From Ferrovibrio terrae_B (GTDB lineage: Bacteria; Pseudomonadota; Alphaproteobacteria; Ferrovibrionales; Ferrovibrionaceae), in NCBI RefSeq assembly GCF_943371255.1, contig NZ_CALRUC010000097.1, forward strand, positions 1-17,187: DNA of 17,187 nucleotides, given 5' to 3'. The position numbers were made by a program, and so were the translations under genes. A model generated the notes under the pieces. The model saw only the letters and a list, made by a program, of their open reading frames with translations. It searched no databases and was not told the origin of the DNA. Shown one piece after another: positions 7,694 through 14,413 of this stretch (positions are counted from its first letter, which is position 1; every line of letters begins with the position of its first letter).

Positions 7694-8242
7694 CTAGTCG
7701 TCTTCAATCATTGCAAGGTCGATGACGCTTTCGGAGATCACCGTGGTGGTCACCGGATCATGCAGATGGTCGATCGGGCGGCCGTCATGGCCGGGCAGCC
7801 GGTCATAGAGCGCGAAACCGAGCACCGCATCGATGCGTGTGCGATCTGCCGCCAGTGGCAGCAGCAGGCGGCGGAACTGCATGATCAGCCGGCCGCGCTG
7901 GCTCCAGTGCTGCATCACATAATGGCCATAGCCTGTCAGCACCGTCCGGTAATTGGCGGTCACGCGGTTAAGCTGTTCGCCGGTGAATATCTCGTCGAGA
8001 TGGCGATTGCTCAACTCGAAGCCGAGCTGTTCGCGCACGGCAATGCCCGACAGCACATAGCGAAAGCGCGCTCCGCCATCGATGGCCTCGACCATGAAAA
8101 TGTTGGGCAGCAGCTGCTTGAGATCGAAGGGATCGATATCGTCGCGCGCCGGGCAGAGCTGCAGACCGCGCCAGCGCTGCCAGCAGGACAGCACATGACT
8201 GAGACGCGCATCATCGACCAGCTGTTGCGGCGTGGCGTTCAT
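7694..8242 (-). CDS. PAS-domain protein (PAS_5 type)
   Basis: A 182-residue soluble protein that is essentially one PAS-like domain of the PAS_5 type frequent in alphaproteobacteria. Visible family features are WQRWRGLQLCPARDDIDPFD near the N-terminus, LKQLLPNIFMVEAIDGGARF with RYVLSGIAVREQLGFEL, then NRHLDEIFTG and a C-terminal beta section with FRRLLLPLAADRTRIDAVLG. No output domain (kinase, HTH, GGDEF) is attached, so it may be a sensory or adaptor module, with ligand unknown. It follows the cyclase gene on the same strand with a 73-base spacer holding a hairpin, so cotranscription is likely. The ATG at 8242 has only a weak ribosome-binding site. It converges on the universal stress gene with just 12 bases between stops. 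Confidence 0.82.
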   Translation of the reverse strand: MNATPQQLVDDARLSHVLSCWQRWRGLQLCPARDDIDPFDLKQLLPNIFMVEAIDGGARFRYVLSGIAVREQLGFELSNRHLDEIFTGEQLNRVTANYRTVLTGYGHYVMQHWSQRGRLIMQFRRLLLPLAADRTRIDAVLGFALYDRLPGHDGRPIDHLHDPVTTTVISESVIDLAMIEDD

Positions 8243-8273
8243 GCACCAAGTCTGAACCGCGATGCGGGCCGCG

Positions 8274-8296
8274 GCAACCGCAAATCAGGCGGTTGC
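8274..8296 (-). repeat. perfect hairpin between the cyclase and PAS genes
   Basis: GCAACCGC (8274-8281) and GCGGTTGC (8289-8296) form a perfect 8-base stem with a seven-base loop in the 73-base spacer of the minus-strand pair. No T-run follows on the minus strand, so this is not a standard intrinsic terminator. It could be an mRNA-processing or stability hairpin. Confidence 0.6.
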
Positions 8297-8315
8297 AAGC
8301 CGATGTGATCGGGAA

Positions 8316-9596
8316 TTATTCGTAGCCGGCGAGCCGTTCGGCCGGCAGGGTGAACAGCTCCTGCGGCTCGCGGACGCCGCGCAGGGCATGGAAGCCGACC
8401 GACTCAAGCCGGTATGCGGCGTCGCTGGCGCGATTGATTGCATCGGCAAAGGCCGCCGAGGCCAGCAGCGGCCGGTCGACCGCCTTGGTCTGCGCTTCCA
8501 GCCGCGCCACTTCGTTAACGGCGCGGCCGATCACGGTGAAATCCAGGCGGTCGCGCGCGCCGATATTGCCGAACACAACTTTTCCGACATGCAGGCCGAG
8601 CCCGACCCTGAGCGGCCCGACACCGGCGATGGCACGGCCTTGGTTGAGCTCATGCAGGCCGGCAAAGGCGTCCTCGCCAGCGGTCAGCGCGCGGCGGCAG
8701 GCGGCTTCCAGGGTGCTGCCATCCTCGACCCGGAAGATCGCCAGCAGGCCATCGCCGATGAATTTCAGCACCTCGCCGCCATGGGCGTGGATCGGGCCGG
8801 CCATCGCATCGAAATAGCGGTCCAGCGTCGCCACCACTTCGACCGTTTCGTTGCGGTCGGAAAAGGCCGTGAAGCCGCGCAGGTCCGACAGCCAGATCGC
8901 TGCTTCCACCTCATAGCCCTGACCGCGCTGCAGATCGCCCTTCAGCACCCGCTCGGCCGGGCTTTGGCCCAGATAGGTGGTCAGCAGGTCGCGGGTCATG
9001 CGCCGGCCGGCTTCCAGCTCCATGCGCAGCGCGATCAACGGCATCAGTTCCATCAGATAGCTGAGTTCCTCGGGCCGGAAACCGCCCGGCCGGTCGGTGG
9101 CAAAGCTCATGAAGGAGACATTCTGGCCTTTCTTGCCCATGCCCGGTCCCTGGGTAAACCGCATGGGCAGAACCAGGTAGTCGGTCACGCCGAGCGCCTT
9201 GAGTTCGGGCAGGATGCCGAAATCCATCGGCGCATCGGGCTGTTCGAGCTGCCGGCGGATGGCGGCCGCCCCCTCATGGATCACCGCGATCGGGCTTTTC
9301 AGGTATTCGTCGGTCTGGAACACGTCATGGCCGCGCTCGGCCATCCTGACCCCCTGGTCGCGCTGCCAGACAAAGGCCCGTGTGGCAGTCAGGGGATGCA
9401 TCGAGGGCAGGCCGGTGGTGACGCGAAACAGCGGCACGCCTTCCTCGACCAGATGGCGGCAGAATCCGTCGAACAGCTCGCTCATCGGCATCACTTTGCC
9501 GTCGTGATCGAGCAGCCAGCGGGCAGCCGCAGTGAGAACAAGCCGCGAATCGGGCCAGCTGGGCAGACGCTTCACCCCCGGCGCCGGATCGCTCAT
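8316..9596 (-). CDS. class III adenylate/guanylate cyclase with N-terminal sensory region
   Basis: Makes a cyclic nucleotide (most likely cAMP) from a nucleoside triphosphate. The 426 residues show a conserved N-terminal region (about 15-200) with GVPLFRVTTGLPSMHPLTAT and a GAF-like end, PGGFRPEELSYLMELMPLIA. A class III catalytic domain follows from about 228. Catalytic residues are complete: metal-binding D238 (WLSDLRGFTAFS) and D282 (FIGDG), adenine-selecting K278 (EVLKFIGDG) with the DFT segment at 352-354, and transition-state N361 and R365 (VNEVAR). No transmembrane segment is seen, so the enzyme is probably soluble. I chose the ATG at 9596; an in-frame GTG at 9635 would extend it by 13 residues across a DnaA-box sequence. 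It is divergent from nfu and upstream of the PAS gene, suggesting joint sensing and signalling (inference). Confidence 0.92.
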   Translation of the reverse strand: MSDPAPGVKRLPSWPDSRLVLTAAARWLLDHDGKVMPMSELFDGFCRHLVEEGVPLFRVTTGLPSMHPLTATRAFVWQRDQGVRMAERGHDVFQTDEYLKSPIAVIHEGAAAIRRQLEQPDAPMDFGILPELKALGVTDYLVLPMRFTQGPGMGKKGQNVSFMSFATDRPGGFRPEELSYLMELMPLIALRMELEAGRRMTRDLLTTYLGQSPAERVLKGDLQRGQGYEVEAAIWLSDLRGFTAFSDRNETVEVVATLDRYFDAMAGPIHAHGGEVLKFIGDGLLAIFRVEDGSTLEAACRRALTAGEDAFAGLHELNQGRAIAGVGPLRVGLGLHVGKVVFGNIGARDRLDFTVIGRAVNEVARLEAQTKAVDRPLLASAAFADAINRASDAAYRLESVGFHALRGVREPQELFTLPAERLAGYE

Positions 9597-9627
9597 CGCT
9601 CCACAGCCCTGGGGACAACCTGCAATT

Positions 9628-9636
9628 TTATCCACA
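9628..9636 (+). promoter_or_regulatory. consensus DnaA box (TTATCCACA)
   Basis: An exact match to the 9-base DnaA-binding consensus, in the AT-rich spacer between the divergent cyclase and nfu genes, 32 bases upstream of the cyclase ATG. Nearby two-mismatch versions are TTTGCCACA (9696-9704) and TTGTCCCCA on the minus strand (9610-9618). The match is seen directly; that DnaA binds here is inference. Confidence 0.5.
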
Positions 9637-9658
9637 TTGGTTTAAAATCTTCCAAAAC

Positions 9659-9675
9659 TTGCGCTGCCCGCGCAA
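9659..9675. promoter_or_regulatory. perfect dyad in the cyclase-nfu intergenic region
   Basis: TTGCGC (9659-9664) and GCGCAA (9670-9675) form a perfect inverted repeat around a five-base centre. It sits in the middle of the divergent promoter region and upstream of the candidate nfu promoter. The 17-base span and spacing suit a dimeric repressor or activator site. I cannot name the regulator. Confidence 0.45.
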
Positions 9676-9696
9676 TTTCATGTCTTAGCCATGGTT

Positions 9697-9724
9697 TTGC
9701 CACAGCCTTTAGCCTTGATATTTA
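9697..9724 (+). promoter_or_regulatory. candidate sigma-70 promoter for nfu
   Basis: TTGCCA (9697-9702) and TATTTA (9719-9724) are separated by 16 bases and lie 46 bases upstream of the nfu ATG. Both hexamers match the consensus at four positions. This is the best candidate in the spacer, but other AT-rich choices exist. Confidence 0.35.
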
Positions 9725-9769
9725 CGGACCCCGCGACCAATTTCCAGTCCACCTTACGAGACCCAATGA

Positions 9770-10339
9770 ATGTTCATCCAGACTGAAACCACGCCGAACC
9801 CGGCGACCCTCAAATTCCTGCCTGGCCGCGATGTGCTGGGCGGGGCGTTTGTCGGCGGCTCGGTCGACTTCACCGAAGCCGAATCGGCCAAGGTGTCTCC
9901 GCTCGCCACCCGCCTGTTCGCGGTGTCGGGCGTCGAGGGAATTTTCCTGGGATCTGACTTTGTCACCGTCACCAAGGGCGACGCCCGCGACTGGACCGAG
10001 CTGAAGCCGGCCCTGCTGGGCGCGATCATGGAGCATTTCATGTCCGGCCTGCCGGTCATGGATGCCGGGGCGGGCAGCCAGGATGTCGAGGAAACCTTCG
10101 ATCCGGCCGATAGCCAGATCGTCGTCCAGATTAAAGAATTGATCGAAACGCGGGTTCGTCCCGCGGTGGCCCAGGATGGCGGCGACATCATCTTCCGCGG
10201 ATTCGAGCGCGGAGTCGTTTTCCTGCAGATGCAGGGGTCCTGTTCCGGTTGCCCCAGTTCAACGGCAACCTTGCGCTACGGCATCGAGAACATGCTGAAG
10301 CATTACGTGCCCGAAGTATCCGAAGTACGGGCCGTTTGA
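9770..10339 (+). CDS. NifU/Nfu-family iron-sulfur cluster carrier
   Basis: Scaffold or carrier that holds an Fe-S cluster at a dimer interface and delivers it to apoproteins in the cytoplasm. The 189 residues have the two-domain Nfu layout. The N-terminal Nfu domain (1-95) starts MFIQTETTPNPATLKFLPGR and continues with SPLATRLFAVSGVEGIFLGSD-type sequence. The C-terminal NifU-like domain (about 115-189) has RPAVAQDGGDIIFRGF and the cluster-binding CxxC at C158 and C161 (QGSCSGCPSSTATLRYGIE). Length and architecture match the alphaproteobacterial and mitochondrial NFU1 type. The ATG at 9770 gives the conserved N-terminus; an out-of-frame ATG at 9766 is ignored. The gene is usually close to trpS and usp in this group, but here a minus-strand cyclase-PAS pair separates them. 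Confidence 0.95.
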   Translation: MFIQTETTPNPATLKFLPGRDVLGGAFVGGSVDFTEAESAKVSPLATRLFAVSGVEGIFLGSDFVTVTKGDARDWTELKPALLGAIMEHFMSGLPVMDAGAGSQDVEETFDPADSQIVVQIKELIETRVRPAVAQDGGDIIFRGFERGVVFLQMQGSCSGCPSSTATLRYGIENMLKHYVPEVSEVRAV

Positions 10340-10364
10340 GTCGCCGTCGGTTCCGGGCGTTTCG

Positions 10365-10380
10365 GAACTATCGGTAGTTC
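10365..10380. repeat. short perfect inverted repeat after nfu
   Basis: GAACTA (10365-10370) and TAGTTC (10375-10380) pair around a TCGG tetraloop, 26 bases after the nfu stop. No T-run follows, so it is a weak terminator candidate at best. It could also be a stability hairpin or an operator for the downstream glucosaminidase gene. The rest of the 150-base gap holds a smaller dyad (CCGAC...GTCGG, 10430-10446) and no convincing promoter. Confidence 0.4.
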
Positions 10381-10489
10381 ACCGCGTTTCCTGGTGGGGG
10401 ATCGCACATAGGGCAGCGCCCGGTGTAGTCCGACGTGTTGTGTCGGCTGTGCCGTGGGACTGGCGCTGATAACTGTGGAGGTTTGACCC

Positions 10490-11710
10490 ATGACGGCACA
10501 TCGCGATCGGCGATTGCTTGCCATTGGATCGGACGTACGTCTGATTTTTGCCGGTTTCGGCCTGTTGCTGGCCGTCGGCTTGGTTTCCGGAGTGGGGGTG
10601 GGTTGGCTTTCGAGCCGCCAGCTTTCGCATGTTCCCGAGATGCAGGTGGCGCAGGCCGCCCCGAATCTCTCGGTGGGCGAATCCGTCCATGAAGCCTGGG
10701 ATCGTCTGCGCCAGATTGCGCAGCTCGACTGGCGTTCGGTTGTCGAACCGCGCGCAGTCGTGGCTGATGCCAATCCGGCCGGCGCTGCCAAGAAAACCAA
10801 CGACACGCCGGCGGTGAGCGCCGCCGATGCCTCGCGCCGTATCGCAGAGGTGCGCCAGCTTTCGCCCCATCGCACGGCGATGCGTGCCGATACCGACCGC
10901 ACGGTTGATGCCATGCTGCGTCGGTTTGAGCAGGAAGGTTTCGACCTTGTCGAATTGCGCAATACCAATGGCCAGGTGGAAGTGCCGCGCATTTTCCTCG
11001 CCTCGCTGCCGGTCGATATCGCCGATGTCAACCTGACCGAGAAGCGCAAGCGCGCGTTTCTGAAGGTGATGCTGCCGCATATCCTGCGTGAGAACGAGCG
11101 TATCACGGCTGATCGCGAACGTCTGACGCAGCTGCACCAGCGCATTCAGTTCGGCGCAAGCCTGAGCGTGCGCGACCAGCGCTGGCTCGAACAGCTGGCC
11201 GAACAGTATGGTGTCGATGATGTCGACACTGCCGAACTGCTCAACCGCGTCGATGCCGTACCGCCGGCGCTGGCGCTGGCGCAGGCGGTGGAAGAGTCGG
11301 GCTGGGGCACCTCGCGCTTTGCGCTGATGGGTAATGCCGTCTTCGGCATGTGGACCTGGAATCCGGGCAGCGGCCTGGTGCCGGAAAACCGTCCTGATGG
11401 CGAAACCTATGAAGTGCAGCGCTTCAAGAGCCTGGAGCATTCGGTTGCCGCCTATATGCGCAACCTGAATTCCAAGACCAGCTATCGCGAGTTCCGCGAC
11501 AAGCGCGCCGGCATGCGCGACCGTAACGCAACGCCCGACAGCTACCAGCTGGCCGGCACGCTGCATCGCTATTCGGTACGTGGCCCGGATTACATCCGCA
11601 CCATCCGCTCGATCATGAAGTCGAACGGGCTGGAACAGTTTGACGCCTCGCGCCTGACCGACGAGCCGAGCCCGCTGCTGACGACGCTGGATTTCTTCGG
11701 TAAGTCGTAG
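10490..11710 (+). CDS. membrane-anchored Bax-like glucosaminidase
   Basis: Putative peptidoglycan hydrolase (endo-beta-N-acetylglucosaminidase fold, PF01832) resembling E. coli Bax. The 406 residues start with a basic cytoplasmic tail and one hydrophobic segment (about 17-40, LIFAGFGLLLAVGLVSGVGV). This is followed by a variable spacer and a periplasmic domain. Bax-like features are VEVPRIFLASLPVDI (163-177) and the catalytic core PPALALAQAVEESGWGTSRF, with likely acid Glu E269, then GNAVFGMWTWNPGSGLVPEN. Substrate-groove residues follow in YEVQRFKSLEHSVAAYMRNL and a Tyr-rich stretch RYSVRGPDYIRTIRSIM. The ATG at 10490 has an excellent ribosome-binding site, GGAGG at 10477-10481, eight bases upstream. 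Cleavage at the hydrophobic segment is possible but no clear signal-peptidase site is seen, so I favour an inner-membrane anchor. A strong terminator follows. Confidence 0.9.
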   Translation: MTAHRDRRLLAIGSDVRLIFAGFGLLLAVGLVSGVGVGWLSSRQLSHVPEMQVAQAAPNLSVGESVHEAWDRLRQIAQLDWRSVVEPRAVVADANPAGAAKKTNDTPAVSAADASRRIAEVRQLSPHRTAMRADTDRTVDAMLRRFEQEGFDLVELRNTNGQVEVPRIFLASLPVDIADVNLTEKRKRAFLKVMLPHILRENERITADRERLTQLHQRIQFGASLSVRDQRWLEQLAEQYGVDDVDTAELLNRVDAVPPALALAQAVEESGWGTSRFALMGNAVFGMWTWNPGSGLVPENRPDGETYEVQRFKSLEHSVAAYMRNLNSKTSYREFRDKRAGMRDRNATPDSYQLAGTLHRYSVRGPDYIRTIRSIMKSNGLEQFDASRLTDEPSPLLTTLDFFGKS

Positions 11711-11731
11711 TCGCAACACTCTGATAACCAT

Positions 11732-11767
11732 AAAAAGCCGGCCGACGCTGATTCGGCCGGCTTTTTT
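11732..11767 (+). terminator. strong rho-independent terminator after the glucosaminidase gene
   Basis: A perfect 14-base stem (11732-11745 with 11753-11766, core GCCGGCCGA/TCGGCCGGC) closes a seven-base loop, with six T from 11762. The A-run on the left arm means it could also work in the other direction, although no minus-strand gene ends here. It separates the nfu-glucosaminidase block from the lipoprotein operon. Confidence 0.93.
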
Positions 11768-11793
11768 GTCTCCGGTCATCTGCCCGGCCCGTC

Positions 11794-11823
11794 TTGCAGC
11801 CGCGTTCACCGCACCAATATACT
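11794..11823 (+). promoter_or_regulatory. candidate promoter of the lipoprotein-Sel1-J-domain operon
   Basis: TTGCAG (11794-11799) and TATACT (11818-11823) are 18 bases apart. The -10 matches the consensus at five positions and the -35 at three. They lie just after the preceding terminator, as expected for a new transcription unit, and predict a 5' leader of about 60 bases. Confidence 0.5.
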
Positions 11824-11840
11824 GTCAGGTAACGGATTCG

Positions 11841-11856
11841 CCGGCCCAAGGGCCGG
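11841..11856 (+). repeat. GC-rich hairpin in the lipoprotein mRNA leader
   Basis: CCGGCC (11841-11846) and GGCCGG (11851-11856) pair around a CAAG tetraloop, between the candidate promoter and the ribosome-binding site (AAGAGG, 11880-11885). There is no T-run, so it is more likely a leader-stabilising or regulatory stem than a terminator. Confidence 0.45.
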
Positions 11857-11891
11857 GCGCATGCAGATCCGGTCGATCCAAGAGGCTATTT

Positions 11892-12389
11892 ATGACCACC
11901 CGTTTTTCGCGCGTCCTGCTGGTGCCCGTGCTGCTCGGCAGCTTTGCCCTCGCCGCCTGCCAGAATAATGGCCAGGGCCCGGAGATGAACAAAGAGAATA
12001 TCGGCACCGTCCTCGGCGGCATCGGCGGTGCCGTGCTCGGCGCCCAGTTCGGCAAGGGCACCGGCCAGCTGGTCGGCGTCGCTGCCGGCGCCCTCGCGGG
12101 TGCCTATCTCGGCAACCAGATCGGCTCCTCGCTCGACAAGGCCGACAAGGCCCAGATGGAGCAGGCCAGCCAGAAGGCCACCACCGCGCCGATCGGCCAG
12201 CCGATTTCCTGGCGCAATCCCGACAGCGGCAATTCCGGCACCGTGACCCCGACCCGTGAGGGCACGGGGGCCAATGGCGCCTATTGCCGCGAGTTCCAGC
12301 AGTCGGTGACGGTCAGCGGCAAGACCGAGCAGGCTTATGGCACGGCCTGCCGTCAGCCCGACGGCAGCTGGAAGATCGTCAACGGTTGA
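11892..12389 (+). CDS. glycine-zipper surface lipoprotein (RT0821/Lpp0805, 17-kDa antigen type)
   Basis: Predicted outer-membrane lipoprotein of the family that includes the rickettsial 17-kDa antigen; its exact function is unknown, with envelope integrity the usual guess. The 165 residues begin with a lipoprotein signal peptide, a basic start, the hydrophobic run VLLVPVLLGSFALAAC and a lipobox LAAC with the modified Cys at C23. A glycine-zipper membrane segment follows (GTVLGGIGGAVLGAQFGKGT and VGVAAGALAGAYLGNQIGSS). The C-terminal domain has YCREFQQSVTVSGKTEQAYG followed by TACRQPDGSWKIV, with a Cys pair that may form a disulfide. The ATG at 11892 is chosen because AAGAGG lies six bases upstream and the lipobox then falls at the right distance. 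The frame is open further upstream but without such support. It is first in a three-gene unit. Confidence 0.92.
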   Translation: MTTRFSRVLLVPVLLGSFALAACQNNGQGPEMNKENIGTVLGGIGGAVLGAQFGKGTGQLVGVAAGALAGAYLGNQIGSSLDKADKAQMEQASQKATTAPIGQPISWRNPDSGNSGTVTPTREGTGANGAYCREFQQSVTVSGKTEQAYGTACRQPDGSWKIVNG

Positions 12390-12394
12390 TCCGC

Positions 12395-13423
12395 ATGATC
12401 GCTGCCGGGCGTAGCAATCGGAGGCGGGGGGCATCGCGCCCACTGCTGGCCGCTGCGTTCGGTCTGGCCCTGGTTGTCACGCCGGTTGCCGCGCATGCCG
12501 ATTTTGCCCAGGGCGTGCGCGCCTATGAAGCCGGCGACCACAAGGCTGCCCTGGACGCCTGGCTGCCACTGGCCGAACGCGGCGATGTGGCGGCGATGCG
12601 CAATGTCGGCCATCTCTATCGCTGGGGGCAGGGCGTCGAAAAGGACGTGCCGCAGGCCATGCAGTGGTATCGCAAGGCGGCCGAAACCGGCTTTGCCCGG
12701 GCCCAGGCCAATCTTGCCGCCATCTATCTGCAGGGCGACGAAGGCGTGCCGATCGACTACCCCGAAGCCCGCAAATGGTTCGAGGCTGCCGCCAAGCAGG
12801 GCCATGCGGTGGCACAATATAATCTTGGCCTGATGTATGAACTCGGCCTTGGCGTCGAGAAGAACGATGCCGTTGCGCTCGGCTGGTACAACAATGCCGC
12901 CAAGGCCGGCCAGCCCGATGCGCTGGAGCGCCTGTCATTGCTGGTGATGCGGCGCGACGATGCGGCAAAGGCTTCGGCGGCAACGGCGCCAGCGCAAACC
13001 CCAGCCGATGCGCCGCGCGCGGTGTCCGCCGACGAGCGGACCGAGAATGCCGGCAGCAGCCCGCCGCCGGCTGCCGCCGCACTTGCGGCACCGATCCCGC
13101 CGCCAGCGGCCCAGGCAGCGCCGGCGCCGGAGTCTGCGCCGGTTCCAGCACTGGCCTCGCCGACCGAAATACCGCCGGCCATGTTCGTTCCGTCTGCTGT
13201 TGCCACCACGCCGGCCGCAGCCCCGGCGGCCACGACAGCGGCGGACGACAAATCTCAGGAAACGGGCTTCCCCTGGCTGTTCGGGCGCATTTTCTCGGCG
13301 ATTTCTTCCGGTGGCGGCGTCTCGATTCCGGATATATTCGAGGACTCGCCGGCAACCCCTGAAACCCAGCCGGTCGAACCGGAGAACGGCCGCAAGGCCG
13401 CTGAGCCGGTTTCACGGCCATGA
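12395..13423 (+). CDS. secreted Sel1-repeat protein with Pro/Ala-rich tail
   Basis: Periplasmic or exported protein built of Sel1-like (TPR-related) repeats, which normally serve as protein-binding scaffolds. The 342 residues start with a signal peptide having a long basic n-region (SNRRRGASR), hydrophobic LLAAAFGLALVVTPVAA and a likely cut after AHA at residue 35. Repeats run from about 65 to 185, with clear units VGHLYRWGQGVEKDVPQAMQ, LAAIYLQGDEGVPIDYPEAR and LGLMYELGLGVEKNDAVALG. A low-complexity Ala/Pro linker then covers about 190-285. The C-terminus (FPWLFGRIFSAISSGGGVSI and acidic DIFEDS) is more ordered and unrecognised. The ATG at 12395 lies only five bases after the lipoprotein stop, which implies translational coupling, and the next start follows 12 bases after its own stop. 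No catalytic motif is present, so the partner is unknown. Confidence 0.88.
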   Translation: MIAAGRSNRRRGASRPLLAAAFGLALVVTPVAAHADFAQGVRAYEAGDHKAALDAWLPLAERGDVAAMRNVGHLYRWGQGVEKDVPQAMQWYRKAAETGFARAQANLAAIYLQGDEGVPIDYPEARKWFEAAAKQGHAVAQYNLGLMYELGLGVEKNDAVALGWYNNAAKAGQPDALERLSLLVMRRDDAAKASAATAPAQTPADAPRAVSADERTENAGSSPPPAAAALAAPIPPPAAQAAPAPESAPVPALASPTEIPPAMFVPSAVATTPAAAPAATTAADDKSQETGFPWLFGRIFSAISSGGGVSIPDIFEDSPATPETQPVEPENGRKAAEPVSRP

Positions 13424-13435
13424 GGACTCACCGCG

Positions 13436-14413
13436 ATGCGTGATCCCTATCAGGTGCTGGGCGTGGCGCGCGGTGTCAGCACGGAAGACCTGCGCAAGGC
13501 CTATCGCAAACTCGCCAAGGAATTCCATCCCGACCGTAACCAGGGCAATGAAAAGGCGTCTGACCGGTTCAAGGAAATCTCTGCCGCCTATGACCTGCTT
13601 GGCGATGCCGACAAGCGCGGGAAATATGATCGCGGCGAGATCGATGCCTCGGGCCAGCCGCGCGCGCGCGGTTTCGGCGGCGGCGGCTTCCGCCCCGGTG
13701 GCGCGTCTGGGGGCGGTGCCGGCACGGGCGCCGGCGGTCCCTTCGGCGGCTTCGGCTTCGATCCGAATGCCGGCGGCGAGGATATCTTCGACGAGATCTT
13801 CGGGCAGATGCGCCGCAATCGCGGCGGTGCCGCGGGTGCTGGCCCGCGCAGTGCCAACCGGCCGATGCGCGGTGCCGACCGCCATTTCAATCTCAAGATC
13901 GGCTTCCTCGATGCCGCGCGCGGCTGCAAGCGCCGCCTCACCATGCCCGACGGCAAGCAGCTTGATGTCGCCATCCCGGCCGGCCTGATTGACGGCCAGC
14001 AGATCCGCCTGCGCCACCAGGGCGATGCCGGCCGCAACAAGGGCGAAGCTGGCGATGCGCTGATCGAGGTCACCGTCGAGCCGCATCCGTTTTTCGTCCG
14101 CCAGGGCGACGACCTGCATCTGGAACTGCCGCTGACGCTGGACGAAGCCATCCTCGGCGCCAAGATTCCGGTACCGACCATCGACGGCATGGTGGCGGTG
14201 AGCGTGCCCAAGGGCGCCAGCTCGGGCACCACGCTACGGCTCAAGGGCCGCGGCTTTCCGCTCAAGGGCGGCGCATCTGACCAGCGCGGCGACCAGTATG
14301 TGAAGCTGAAGATCGTGCTGCCGGAAAAGCCGAACTCGGCGCTGGAAAAGCTGATCGAGGGCTGGGTCAAGTCGAACAAATACGACGTGCGGGCCAAATA
14401 CACCGTCGATTGA
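13436..14413 (+). CDS. class B J-domain co-chaperone (DnaJ/CbpA-like)
   Basis: Cytoplasmic Hsp40 that would stimulate the ATPase of a DnaK-type Hsp70 and hand over substrates. The 325 residues hold an N-terminal J-domain (1-68) with YQVLGV, the helix KAYRKLAKEF and the essential HPD at 31-33. A Gly/Phe-rich linker follows (about 79-115, ending GGFGFDPNAGGEDIFDEIFG). Two C-terminal substrate-binding barrels come next (HFNLKIGFLDAARGCKRRLT, VAIPAGLIDGQQIRLRHQGD, then HPFFVRQGDDLHLELPLTLD and IDGMVAVSVPKGASSGTTLR). The four CxxCxGxG zinc-finger repeats of DnaJ are absent, making it class B like CbpA. The ATG at 13436 follows GAGG with ten bases between. It is the third gene of the unit behind two envelope proteins; the primary dnaJ gene is expected elsewhere. 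Confidence 0.93.
   Translation: MRDPYQVLGVARGVSTEDLRKAYRKLAKEFHPDRNQGNEKASDRFKEISAAYDLLGDADKRGKYDRGEIDASGQPRARGFGGGGFRPGGASGGGAGTGAGGPFGGFGFDPNAGGEDIFDEIFGQMRRNRGGAAGAGPRSANRPMRGADRHFNLKIGFLDAARGCKRRLTMPDGKQLDVAIPAGLIDGQQIRLRHQGDAGRNKGEAGDALIEVTVEPHPFFVRQGDDLHLELPLTLDEAILGAKIPVPTIDGMVAVSVPKGASSGTTLRLKGRGFPLKGGASDQRGDQYVKLKIVLPEKPNSALEKLIEGWVKSNKYDVRAKYTVD

Noticed and set aside
9597..9769. Chromosomal replication origin
   Set aside because: Only one consensus DnaA box, a short spacer, and none of the usual origin-linked genes. Kept as a DnaA-site observation only.
8262..10004. 580-residue open frame on the plus strand over the cyclase gene
   Set aside because: It is antisense to a cyclase with all catalytic residues, has no recognisable domain and runs into nfu out of frame. 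Long antisense frames are expected in GC-rich DNA.
10379..11809. 476-residue minus-strand frame over the glucosaminidase gene
   Set aside because: It crosses the terminator hairpin and is antisense to a gene with a strong ribosome-binding site and catalytic motif.
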